Positions 37,879 through 50,100 of a stretch of DNA of 64,000 nt are shown here, piece by piece (positions within the stretch are counted from its first letter, which is position 1; each line of letters opens with the position of its first letter). Below the pieces are notes generated by a model. The model was not told the origin of the DNA and searched no databases. It saw only the letters and a program-made list of their open reading frames with translations. The translations under genes and the position numbers were made by a program. Origin of the DNA: Typha latifolia (Eukaryota; Streptophyta; Magnoliopsida; Poales; Typhaceae); the NCBI GenBank assembly GCA_019914945.1, contig CM034105.1:1550001-1614000 (forward strand), read 5' to 3'.

Positions 37879-40800
37879 TCAGCACTCTATTCGAACAGCA
37901 CCACTTTCTGATGATATGAACTTGGGTTTCCTAATCACCTGCTCTAAGCACTGGATGATGTCCCCGATCTGGAAATCTTCACAATCCTGAATAACTAGAC
38001 CACATTCATTACCCTTTCCTACAGCCTCCACATCCTGCTTCTCCCGCTTTAGTGATAAACATGAACCCTCGAACACGACCTCCCCACTCCTTAACAGCCT
38101 CATGGTCGAGGATTTGGTAAAACGACCATCAGTGATCCGGCATCCAGCAATCATCACATCTGGACCTTTGGATTTGCTACGGCCTTTGAGCTCAAAGATA
38201 CTGAGAACCTCAGCCTCACCAGCAATCTGAGTCTCAGAAGTCCCTGGTGCTTTATCCACAATCAGCTTGCCCATTTCCTCCAAGAGGTGGTAAATTACCC
38301 GATGCAGGCATATCTAGATAAACAAGGAAAACAACACATCAATATATGTCTACCACTTCCTATACTAGTTAATAGACAATTAAACACAAGATGTGATTTC
38401 ACAGTTGTAATGGAATCATGCTCACTATGTTAACGAGCTTGTTTATGGAGAAGAAAATCAAATATTTATGGGCACAGTCAGTTACTTCAGTTTACAGTTA
38501 TACAAAATAATACATGTAAAGAAACTCTCTGTCAAAGCAGAATATAAAGAAGTTAGCCAATTATAAGAAGCTGTACAAAAGGAAAAGGAGGGGAGGGTAT
38601 CTATACAAATTGGTTCAAATCATCTTGCTTACTGTTATCAGTTATCACATTCATACATGTTGAAATAACTAGAAAAGGAAAGGATAAAATTTAAGATGGA
38701 TATTGCCTTGACATTTGAGATTCTTATCTCTATCCGGTTCATAAATTTCATTTAATGGTAGTTCTTGTTAGTCCGCAATTTAATTCTTTTCAAAAAGTCT
38801 CTAATACTTAAATGCAATAAGAACGATTCTGAATGTAAGACAAATTAGAAATGAGATAACCAAAAAAATAAGTGTAGCTCTGAGATAGCTGTTGTTGATC
38901 TTGCTATTAGTCCAACTTTTGTAACTTCTCCTTTTTCTCTGATTTCAGATTCCAGAAACAGTACTGAAGGTTAATTAGCAGTTGCAGAAAGGAAAAAAGT
39001 TTTGCAGCAAAAGTACATTAGTACCTTGATGTTGGCCTGATTAGCGGCCAAAGTAATGGCACTTGGTGGACTACGTATGTTAAAACCAACTATGCACGCA
39101 CTGCAAGCTTGAGCCAGATCAATATCAGATTGAGATATTGGTCCAACACCAACATGAACAATATTCACCAAAACCTGGATAAGATGTGGAAAATGTCAGT
39201 GCATCGAAGAGGGGAACTTTTGGTTAGAGAGAGAATGGAACTTGAAATTACATGAGCAGCAATGTGATCAACATGCTCAAAGAACAGAAGGAGAAGACAT
39301 GCTATGTTTCACAGTTCCATTACAAATTGAAATGCAGTTCCTACTTTACTAGTAGGAAAAGACATAATTTACTCCTATAGATTATTCTATTCATCAAAAC
39401 TGATTAATTTTCATGACAATCACAAAAACTAAATGCATACATCTCTCCGTGATAGCATCCAATAAATTAAAAAAAAGTAAATTTATGGCGACTTTCCAAC
39501 AGATGGGAGGGGATCCATTAAGACAATATGGAAAATGCCATTTCAGTACCTCAAAATTAATGAACTTAATGAGCACACTAGATGAACCTTATGGATCAGT
39601 TGCACTTCAATAAATACACCAAACACATGGCCCTTAAAGTAAAATCTCGAATGTTTTCTGAATGAATAAGTACCTGTTGACTATTCATACTTCTCAATGC
39701 ATCTGTAACTGCTTGCACAGTACCTTGCACATCAGCTTTTATAATAATGGGTAATTCAACTCTTTCAGGTGCATCTTCTGAAGCTTTTGGCTCGTCAATC
39801 TTCTCTTCACTGATCTTCCGGAGCCTATCTTTCTCCAGCTTCTTCTTTCTCCCTTGGCTAAGCATCCTTGCTCTTTCCTCTGATTCCACAACAACAATAT
39901 CATCACCAGCCATAGGAAGGCCCCTCAGTCCTTCAATCTCAACAGGCATTGCAGGCCTTGCCAACTCGGTTGTCTTTCCCAGCATATCTCTTATAACCCT
40001 TATCCTTCCCCACTCTGCTCCCACAACAATGTATTGCCCGCATGCTACTGTTCCAGATTTGACTATTGCCGTAGCCAAAGGTCCCTTGCCCCTATCAAGT
40101 CTTGCTTCTACTACATAAGCTTGGGCAGGTCCATCGATTCTAGCCTTCAGATCCATCATCTCAGCCTGAAGTAGCAAAGCTTCTTCCAACTTATCAAGAC
40201 CAGTTTTTGTTGAGGCAGAGACTTCAACAACTTGAACATCACCACCCAAATCCTCTAACAATAATCCTTCCGAACCAAGCTGAATTCTCACCCTCTCTGG
40301 ATCAGCTGCTGGCTTATCACACTTGTTGATAGCTACTACAATTGGAACATTGGCTGCCTTCGCATGGCGCATAGCTTCAAGTGTTTGTGGCATCACACCA
40401 TCATCTGCTGCTACCACAAGCACAACAATATCCGTAACGGCAGCACCTCTAGCACGCATAGCACTGAATGCAGCATGGCCTGGCGTGTCAAGAAATGTAA
40501 TAGAGGCTCCTGATTGCATGTCCACAACAAAGGCACCCAGATGCTGGGTAATTCCCCCAGCTTCCTTCGCTGCAACAGATGTTTGGCGCAAAGCATCTAG
40601 CAGAGAAGTTTTACCATGATCAACATGCCCCATAACTGTCACAACAGCTGGTCGTGGTTGAAGCACTGCACCTACATCAGAGTGTAACCTTCTGACATTG
40701 ACCCCTAATTCCTGGCACAGGAGGAAGGATCAAAATGAAGCTTATGGTTGCAGTCCATAAAAGCAGAACGTATAAAAAGGAAGAAACATTTGTTTCACAA

Positions 40801-42604
40801 ATCAGATAGATTCAACGATATGACGTCAATATATATATGACAATTCTTTTTTTTACCCATCTGTAAACATGTTTCCACTATTAGAAAACACTTATCTATA
40901 TAACTAAAAGTCATGAGAAATACCATTGCAACCAACTCAGCGACGTCGATGCTGATAGGGTCAAATTCTGAGTCAACTTTCTCACCAACATTTATGAGCA
41001 TGTCTTGTAGTGCATGAATAGATGCACCGGTTCGCTTAGCAAGCTCGAGTATTGTCATGCCTTCAAAAATTTCAACCATTTTATCTGGAGAAGTTTTGAC
41101 AAATAATTTTGGTTTTGGAGGAATATATGGTGCTTCCACAGGTGCTTGATTCCTATTTTCTCGTTTTACTCGCTTCTCTTTCTCTTTCCGGAGAGCTTTT
41201 AAGCCAGGAGCTTCTTCCACTTTCCTTTTCCATGCTAACAGATCAACACTTGCATGAAAATTCCTGTACAAGATAGCACATTATTACCAAACATAAGTGA
41301 ATCGCATATATCATACGAGATGAACAGTAAACCAGTAAAGTTCTTTAATAAATTACTAATTGAATTACGTAGGGCAGAATGACCATCTAGTTGAGGCCAG
41401 TCAATAGAAGTAAACCTTCACGGGGTAATCATATTATGACATCTAAGTTCAGGTGCTCAATACTACTTATCCAGGACTTAGAAGAACAAAGCACAATTTT
41501 AGCATGTGAAAAGAAAATGTAAGAAGAAAGATGGAAATATTAGAGAATAAAATCAATAGAAGATCAGTCAGCATACCTAACGATGTAGTGAGTTTCTGAA
41601 CTTGTATGCTTCGAAGCACCTTCAATTATAGCACTGGGACAAAAATCTGCACCACAATAAGCATCCGTTAATCATAATTGACATGGCAAAAATAGATTTT
41701 CCAGAATATCATATTAGGTGATACTATGAGAAAAACAAGACTATATTCTGCCTATTTGCATTTAGGACTGACTGACAGAAAAGGAAGACAGTAGAAAATA
41801 GAGTACACCAGGTAGAGAATAGCTGAGTGAAACAATCTATAAGTGGAACCTTTGTGGCTAACCTGCTATCTTTCTGAGTGAATCAGAAAGGCATGTTGCT
41901 CTATGATTTGAAAGCAAATACACATTTGCGAAGCTGGTGTGGAGACCCTGCAAAATGTACAATGTAAAATGAGCTTTCCAAAACAAACAAGAATCTTTTG
42001 AATGTGTCACCTAAGTTAAAGCTTATGGAAGAGCAAGACGTGCTGCATCAAAATCAGTTCCCACTTGAACATTTCTGTAAGATATTAGATATGCTTCAAA
42101 TGATTATTGTATAAGTCTGAAGTAATTTGAAAAATAACTCAAGTTCTTATATTCCTTCTTTAAAAAATTAACATACAGAAGTTAAGCATTTAAATATTTT
42201 TTTAAAAAATTGGTAGTGGTCCACATTTATCTGTAGGCCGAGCAGTGGAATATGCTTTATATAGTTCAGGTTGAGTTTTAAAAAAAAATCAGAGAATGGA
42301 AATGAGAATAGAATTCATACAAGTAAACTTTCCCTGTTGTGTTACTGTGCTAGTACCACATAGGGAGCAGGAGCAGAACTTATCTCTTCTAGACATAATG
42401 AACTAAAAAAAAATTAATTGTGAAATTCCTTTTGCCCATTTCAACCTTATCTGATGTAACAACAATTTGGTTTCCAAACAATATCATAGTAAATAAAATT
42501 ACATAATAAGAAAATAGAAAGGGCATTCTATCAGCATATTAAATTAAAAAGGCTATGTGTCAAAAGAAACATCTAACCTTTTTTCCTAACACCCTCCACG
42601 CCAT
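37879..42604 (-). CDS. Mitochondrial translation initiation factor IF-2, seven coding exons
   Basis: The exons on the minus strand are 42604-42578, 41947-41863, 41646-41577, 41263-40924, 40711-39674, 39174-39025 and 38313-37879. All have GT/AG borders and matching phases, giving 714 residues. The first coding exon holds only nine codons (MAWRVLGKK). The N-terminus is basic and fits a mitochondrial presequence. The IF-2 N-terminal segment follows ([20 protein letters not shown]). The GTPase domain has G1 GHVDHGKT (202-209), the switch I region [11 protein letters not shown]3 DTPGHA, G4 NKCD and G5 SAS. Then come domain II, the [18 protein letters not shown] domain-III start, and the C-terminal GCRITDGRF. 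The factor brings initiator tRNA to the organellar ribosome. The length fits mitochondrial rather than chloroplast IF-2, which is about 1000 residues. Confidence 0.93.
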
Positions 42605-43973
42605 TAATGTGGGCGCACCTTCTGCTCATGGAAAATTAAGAAACAAAATGAACATGAAAACCGAAGTGACAAAAGCTGCAATGTTACTCATCATATGTTA
42701 AACGAAAGCAAGACTAAATATAAAGTCACAAGGGGGCGTTCTTTTCAAAGTAAAAAGAGGCAATCATTTATAAAGAATATCTCATTATTATGATCTTAGG
42801 ATAGGATCTAAGAAATAATCATGGACAATTTAGGTGGTCTCTTTAATATAGCACCTCTAGGCAAGTTGCAGATTCATGAGATAGATTATTCATTATATCA
42901 TACGGGATTAAGAACACAATGAATCGCACTAACTTAGAAACACTGATATGGTATGCATACTACCCATGAATTAAGGAGACTGTAACATATACATTATATC
43001 ATAAACCGCCGTAAATGAATGAACTTTCTTGGCAACTACGTTCTGTCAAATAGGGCGGTTTCTGTGGTAACTGCGTCACAAGTTTTAAATCACTTGAAAG
43101 TTGAAACCCACCAGGGCTGCAACTCATGAGAAAAAAAAATGAATTCGCCACATTGTTATAACCAAAATTTTGCAAGAATCACGGGGTATATTGGCAATTA
43201 ACCCAGTTCAAACTATATTCATGAAGTTCCTAGAACACACATCATCCGACGCCAAATACGGTACTGGAACACAAGAACAAGCAAACATAATGCCACTAAA
43301 GATAACTTTTCCTCCAGTAAAGTTACGATTCAACAGCAAATCACCACTAAATCATATATCAAGAGTCAAGACCACCTCAAAGATAGGAAATAAATACCGA
43401 ATGAGGAACTTTGATTAGCTCCTCCACGGGCGGTGAAGACAAAGCGATGTTGAAGCCACCGGTTAGGGTTCCAGTTAGCGTCGGGGGCAGTGAGTACGAA
43501 AGCTATTCACGGAGATGGGCGTGCAGAGAGAAGGTAGAGACGTAGAAAGGGCAAGATATTATAGGGAGGGAATTTGGGTTTTCTCTAGCCGAGCCAGACA
43601 GGGTTCCATCCGGCAGGATTTAGTTTTGAAACCCGGACCAGATCTTCGGGTTTAGGAACGGATCGAGTCGACCCGGCCCGGTAAGATGTCCAAGGTCGGG
43701 GCGGGTCGGGTTTGTACGTTGGAACCCGAATCCGGAATGTTCTACTGGGCTAAGAACGATGAACGGCAGAACGGTCCATTAGCCTGACTCTCCGTAGTAA
43801 AACGGGTCGGGCATCAGATTGTGCGGATCGGGTCAGATTTTCTCAGGCCCAGCTTTCAGCATGCTCGTCGCTTTGGTGCAGCTTAACAAAGATAATTATT
43901 AGTAATAATAACTGGAGACCATTCAACAGTTATAAACATCTTTTCCGATGACAACCACTCCTAGCATTTCTTA

Positions 43974-44160
43974 GTTGTAACAGATCGGATACCACTCAAC
44001 TACTATATGGATTAATATTTTTTTTTGTTTAAATACGAATTTAGATATGGATGTTGGATAGATAATAAATTTTAAAGTTATATCTTAACTAATCATATAC
44101 GAATAATTTTTAGATATGAATCGAATATAAAATGAATCGATATCTATTAGAAAAAAATTG
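43974..44160 (+). repeat. Fragment related to the hAT MITE at 53930
   Basis: CAGATCGGATA, then CTCAACTA, then GGATGTTGGATAGATA, then TATATCTTAACTAA and ATACGAATAATTTT, run in the same order as at the left half of the MITE at 53930-54486. The terminal repeat is degraded and the right half is not recognisable. It is an old, truncated relative in the same orientation. Confidence 0.65.
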
Positions 44161-44169
44161 ATGGATGGC

Positions 44170-46780
44170 ATAAAAACTTAAACATATCTGTTCATCTATG
44201 TAATGCTATCAATTGGTATATTTTATTATCTATTAAGCAAAAGATGTCAATCCAAACATCCCTTTTGAAGCTCACAAAATACTTCACCATCATCCACCAA
44301 AAATTTTAGCATTATGAATTTGAAAATAAAATAGACGCCAAATCACATGATCTAGCGTGATGGATCTGATAATAGAACACCAATACTTAAAACAAAAATA
44401 TGGAGATCATTGAAAAATTTCAATATTGGAACGACAACAGAGTGCAAGCAATACAGTATACAACTGTCATTAATTTCAAGCTCAAGCAATCCTCTCAGCA
44501 GAACAAGCGACCTATAACTATCTCATCAAGCAGACATAAAAAAAAAACATGACTTCAATAGCATAAACCATATGGAATATTAGAAAACAGAATTATGTAT
44601 GACCAATTCCAAAAACATAAAGCTCGTATGGTTTAAGATTAATAGATTACTAAGTAATAAGTACGACCTAGAAAATAGACAAACGCCTTTCACTAAGTAA
44701 TAGATCACAAAAACATAAACGCCAGAAACATAATACAGGCTATTCTGAGAGGCGATCAAGAAGAAGCATAATTCAAAGGGACTAAATACTCGATCCTAAA
44801 GGATTTGCTCCTAGATCACAAGCTGGAGCAAGCACCACCAGGTCAAGAAAGTATTGGCAAATTACAAGTAGATGTGATCATTGGGTGGACCGGGCTAGAA
44901 TATTCTAGCATGTGTTATCGTTCATTAACCCATTAAATATTAGGCAGATTGAATATAATAACTTTAACATAATTAATTAAATATAAAAATATTATATTTT
45001 TATGGACGAGTTTAATGGGCTTATATAAAGATATTTTAATTATCTTTTATGGAAACATACTTATATATTGATATATAGTTTACTAAACATTCAATACGGG
45101 ACTAAAAAAATTATAGAAATATACATGTATTATGGATTGAACTATAAATGAGAGTACTGGATCAGGCTTCCGGGCCGGGCCGAGCTGGGCGAGTAAAAGT
45201 TTAGCCCATGTTGCCCATTACTGTCTTGAGCTCGAGTTGGGCTCAAGCCTAAATCGGACTCAGGCCGAACTTAGCCCGATTAAAATCAGGTGGGTTCAGG
45301 TCAAGTTTTAGTGGGTCGAGCCTAATGATCAAGCATATAAATTTAATGCTTCTAACACGATGGCGTGAAGCCTGACAACAAACTAACGATCATCAGCATA
45401 TAATAAATTGGGTAAGGGTCTATTGACCACCCCCAGTGCATAATCCCCTAATGCAGCCTCAATAACACTCTGGTTCAAAAGAAAGGTGAGTGTAACCGAG
45501 AGCACAAGATGAACAAATAAGGAGACATGGGTCTCCGTGCCAAATCCCCCTCTTAGGATTTAACCACTATGTTAGGATACCATTAATCAATAAAGAGATG
45601 GAAGGAGGCTGACATAGCCCTGAACACACACATACACCATTTAAACGGAAACTTCATGAGTAAAATGGTTTTCTAGATAGCTACCCAGCTTAGCCAATCA
45701 TAAGATTTTCCAAGATCCAATTTAAGAATCATCTTCATCAGTTGATCGGAGACAAGTGAAAGCATGTTATGGTTAACTAAAATATGTTAGCTCTGTGGTT
45801 TATGGTTACGAATTTGCTTAAACTAATTCTAGAGTTAATTATGGTTGGAGACCAAACAAATAAAATTAACCTGCAAAAGATTGGAGGACGAAGTAAAGCA
45901 AAACAAAACTTCCCGAATAGCCCAACCAGAAATTATTCTTCGTTATTTAGTAAACGCCTTGAATTAAAAGCCAAAAGCCAAAGGCTAAGAAACAAGGAAG
46001 AGCCCTGCATATTACCCCAAGATACCCACCCACGCCCTATTCGCAGCCATTACATTAATTTACGTCACGTTCTTCTTCCCTCGTTATCCGAAAATTAATA
46101 TTTTTATAACGAATGACTACTGCATGTTGGCCATTGGCTGCAAGTAAAGTGGATCTACTACCGTCTACGTGCTTTCAAAAAGATAGGAGCCAAAGGGATA
46201 AAGTAGAGTTCTGGCAACTAATAGAACTTTCCCTCTTAAAGCATACTGAGAGAGACCTTGCCAAAATCCTAGTGAGCTCCACTAGTGTCCCTTTTCTTCT
46301 TTCATCCAATATCCACATCCTATCTCTCCAATATATTTAATCTTGTCTTTTGGCTTATTCAAATGCTTTATACATCTGCCTTATAATTTATTTAGACACG
46401 AAAAGTTAGCATTATCTCTCTATTACTATTGAAAGTGACGAATGAACTCATTATTCTTCTAAAAGAAGGCTTCCTTAGCTGTATCCGTGCAATAATACTA
46501 TCCCTGTAGAGCTTAACACCGCAAACTGAGTGCGATCGCGCGCACCGACGTAGTTTTGCATTAACCTCAAAAACTGTAAAGGGATTTCTTTTGTTATAAC
46601 CCCTGCATTTTCGTTTATTCAATTTGACACTTTCTGTGAAGAAGACTAATGGAGGGTCTTTGAATAATAGTTGGTAGAAAGAGGTGTTAATTTATAGAGA
46701 CAACAAAAAATAAAGGTCTGTATCAGCAATAATGGAAAAAGGAGGGGTTGAATAGTAAAAAAGAAAACCTTTTTTTTTAA
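44170..46780. other. Intergenic stretch without a recognised gene
   Basis: No ORF here resembles a known protein. A GC-rich patch at about 45165-45330, in which GGGCCGGGCCGAGC-like and AGCCC motifs alternate, resembles the ends of plant MITEs, but no matched ends were found. Confidence 0.5.
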
Positions 46781-47104
46781 TATCTTTGAGATGCTGCGAC
46801 AACATTCACAGCAGGTATATTCATTAGTACGAATTTTACGATTCTACCCTTTCAGCATTTTTTATTAAACAAATCTCCAGTTCAAAAAGCCGTTCCTCTC
46901 CTCCAATCTCTCTTCCTCTTCCCTTCTTCAATCCGAGAGCAAGAAGCAAAGAGAAAAAGCAAAAGCAAAAGAACTCCCCACTCATCGCAAAAGCAAAAGA
47001 AAAGGCGCTCTCGAGATTTAGTTTAAAAAGAGAGGCATGGGGATTGGTAGAAGAAAACCCCACGAGGCGTATTCTCTCCATTCCGGAGCTCGCACACCTC
47101 AACA

Positions 47105-50100
47105 ATGGCGGAGATCGTTCCCGAAGACGCCTCCCAATTTCCGATCCGTGCCTCCTCCACGCCTTCTCCGTGGCATCCGTCGACGTCGACGTCGACGAGC
47201 GATCTCGAATACGTGGCGGAGCCATTCGACAGCGAGAAGCTGCCTTCGACGCTCGTGTCCGGGATCCGGCCCTTCCTCCGCGTCGCCAACCAGATCGAGA
47301 GTGAGTCGCCTCGCGTGGCCTACATCTGTAAGTGGATTAGATTTGTTGTCATTTCTTTCGATCTTGTTACTAGGGATGGTTCTGGATTCTTCTTTCTAGT
47401 TTTAGTAGTGGTATGAGGTAAGATGAGTTATATGGGTTAGTAAAGAGATTTGTATCCTTCGAGATATCAAGATTAGTCTATTAATGTATTTTAATAGGGG
47501 TTTGAAGCCAGTAAAATTATTTTTAGATGAAATGCGACTATGCGAGTCTCTGCGGCAACTGGTTTCTCTAATCAAGGACTCGGATCATTGGGCTCAGAAG
47601 ACCAATCCTAAATATTGGGCAAGAGAACCTAAGATGAGGGATTATGAAAGGAAGAAAAATATATTTCCCATCATAGCCTGTGGACGCTGGTTCCAACTCT
47701 TCTTCATCCACTGCATTATAGTCTATAAAGGGTGACAATTGATCAAATTAGATGATAGTATGATACTATGATAGTATGATAGTTGCAAAGTGGTTGCTTG
47801 CCTTGGAAAAGAAAATGGTTAATTTGGAAATAAAAAAATTAAGCTTGAAAAATATCTTGAATCATGTGCTTCAATCCTTGATGAAAATAGCTGTTTTGAT
47901 AACAAAAGTTCTATTAAGATATTTCAGTATGATAATCATGTAATTACCCATGCTATATTTGTTTGGTCTTAGTTCATTTATTCATCTAATGTAAATACTC
48001 TCTTCAATAGGTCGCTTCCATGCTTTTGAAAAAGCACACTTGTTGGATCCCCATTCGAGCGGTAGGGGTGTCCGACAATTTAAAACTGCACTTCTTCAGC
48101 GACTTGAAAAGGTGCTCATATATTACCATGACAAATTTGCTGTCAAATATATATTCTTTTCTGTGTATTACAGGCTTCTGCAGGTGTTGGGACATATCTT
48201 GTTTCAATTACATATTTAGCTATGTGAAGATTCTTGTTGGACATAGCCTTGCTCTCTTACTTTCCTCTTATACATGTATGGACATGGCATAAACAATGAC
48301 ATGTCTGATGTGATTGGGCAAATATAAAACTTGTCTAGCTTTAAGAATATTGTGGAGAATCTTGGGGTTTATGCATCTTCTTGCTTGAGCATGATGTTTG
48401 TGGCAATCTTCTTATACCGACTTGTTTTTTATCAATATTTTCTCTGGCTCATGTTTGTTTTGTATCTCATAGGATGACAATATCACTTTCATGAAGCGGA
48501 AGGAAAAAAGTGATGCTCGGGAGTTGAAATCATTCTACGACAAGTATGCCTTTTCTACTTGCATCTCTGATGATCATAGTTAGTTACTAGGGCTATTTGC
48601 CTGTGCAGTTTTCTGATGTTCCTCTAGCTGTTTCTTATTTTGAGTTGTCTACAGAAAGAAGCTAGCATACACACCTGAAACTGCATCTGTGCTGTTTGAA
48701 GTACTGAAGGCAGTTCTAGCTGGAACTGGTCCTGAGGTTACCGAGATATCTTTGTATTTGTTAAATATAAAAAGACCTTTTTGATCTGTAGAGCGTGCAG
48801 CTTTCTTTTATACTTATTATTCTTCTGTCAAATTAACAGATTCTTGCTTCTGGTGAGAACAACAAAGAAAATTCAGGTTTATATGGTCCGTACAATATTC
48901 TTCCACTTCATCCTAGAGGAGGTCAGCAAGTGATTATGCTTTTTCCGGAGGTTTGATGATTTTTTTTTTGGAATAGCTTTTAATAAATTATCTTATTGTC
49001 GATCATTCGTATGCCCAATTTGGTTGTAGTATAAAGTGTACATCTTTGGATATTAAGTTGCTAATTGAAAACCATTGAAGTCACACAAGAATATTTAGTT
49101 CCAGAATTTACTTGTAATTTCTAAATATGATAAACAGATCAAAGCTGCAGTTTCTGCTGTTTGTAATGTTCGAGGTCTTCCATTAGCTAATAGTAGTCAC
49201 AAAACAAGCACGCATGCAGATTTACTTGAATGGCTGGAAAGTTGGTTTGGATTTCAGGTGAACTGCAAACTGCAATCTTGTATATTATGTACATACCAAT
49301 TTTATATGGATATTAGATATATTTCTTTTTTCTTTTCCTTCATATTGCGTCACTGAGTTAAGAAGTTGATTGAAACTGTAATTATTTTTTTGTTCCTAGA
49401 AAGGAAATGTTGCTAATCAGAGGGAGCATATAATTTTACTGCTTGCTAACATACAGAGCAGACTAAATCCAAAGCCTACCTCTATGTCAAAGGTAACACC
49501 TATTGGAAGAGTTTTGTCAAGTTATTTCACTTTGACTGAAATCTAAAGCAATCGATTTGAACACTTTTTGTCAGCTTGATGATAGAGTTGTAAATGAACT
49601 GATGGGAAAATTATTTAAAAATTACGTGACCTGGTGCAAATTTTTGGGCCGGAAAAGCAACATCTGGTGAGTTTTTTGCCACACATGTCATGTCATGAGT
49701 TGTACAAATATATATAGTTCTATAATAGTTGTATGAATGATTACCTCCATAATATGGAGAGTCTTTTATGTTCTAGCTTATTGTGCTTCTTGACCCTGCA
49801 GGTTACCATCCGTGAAGCAAGAAGTGCAGCAATACAAAATTTTATATTCTTCTCTTTATCTTCTTATTTGGGGGGAAGCTTCAAACTTAAGACTAATGCC
49901 AGAGTGTCTGTGTTACATATTTCATAACGTATGTATACTTTGTATTCTTGTTTGCATGACGTACTTTATTGCAAATTTTCTTTGTTTAAATTTCATATTC
50001 TTGCCTCCGAAAATTACTATATTATTTAGAGGCTAGACAAACAAATTTTGTACATTTTATATTGTTAATTATCTCATTTATGATTATAAACCAATCATTG

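Noticed and set aside
45165..45330. GC-rich patch with GGGCC/AGCCC motifs considered as a complete MITE
   Set aside because: No matching inverted ends or target duplication could be found.
46836..47289. Minus-strand ORFs over the first callose synthase exon
   Set aside because: They overlap a well-supported exon and 5' UTR, and their low-complexity Ser/Thr/Asp runs mirror the sense codons.
47484..47735. 83-residue ORF in callose synthase intron 1
   Set aside because: It starts in an intron, resembles no family I know, and cannot be joined in phase to the exons.
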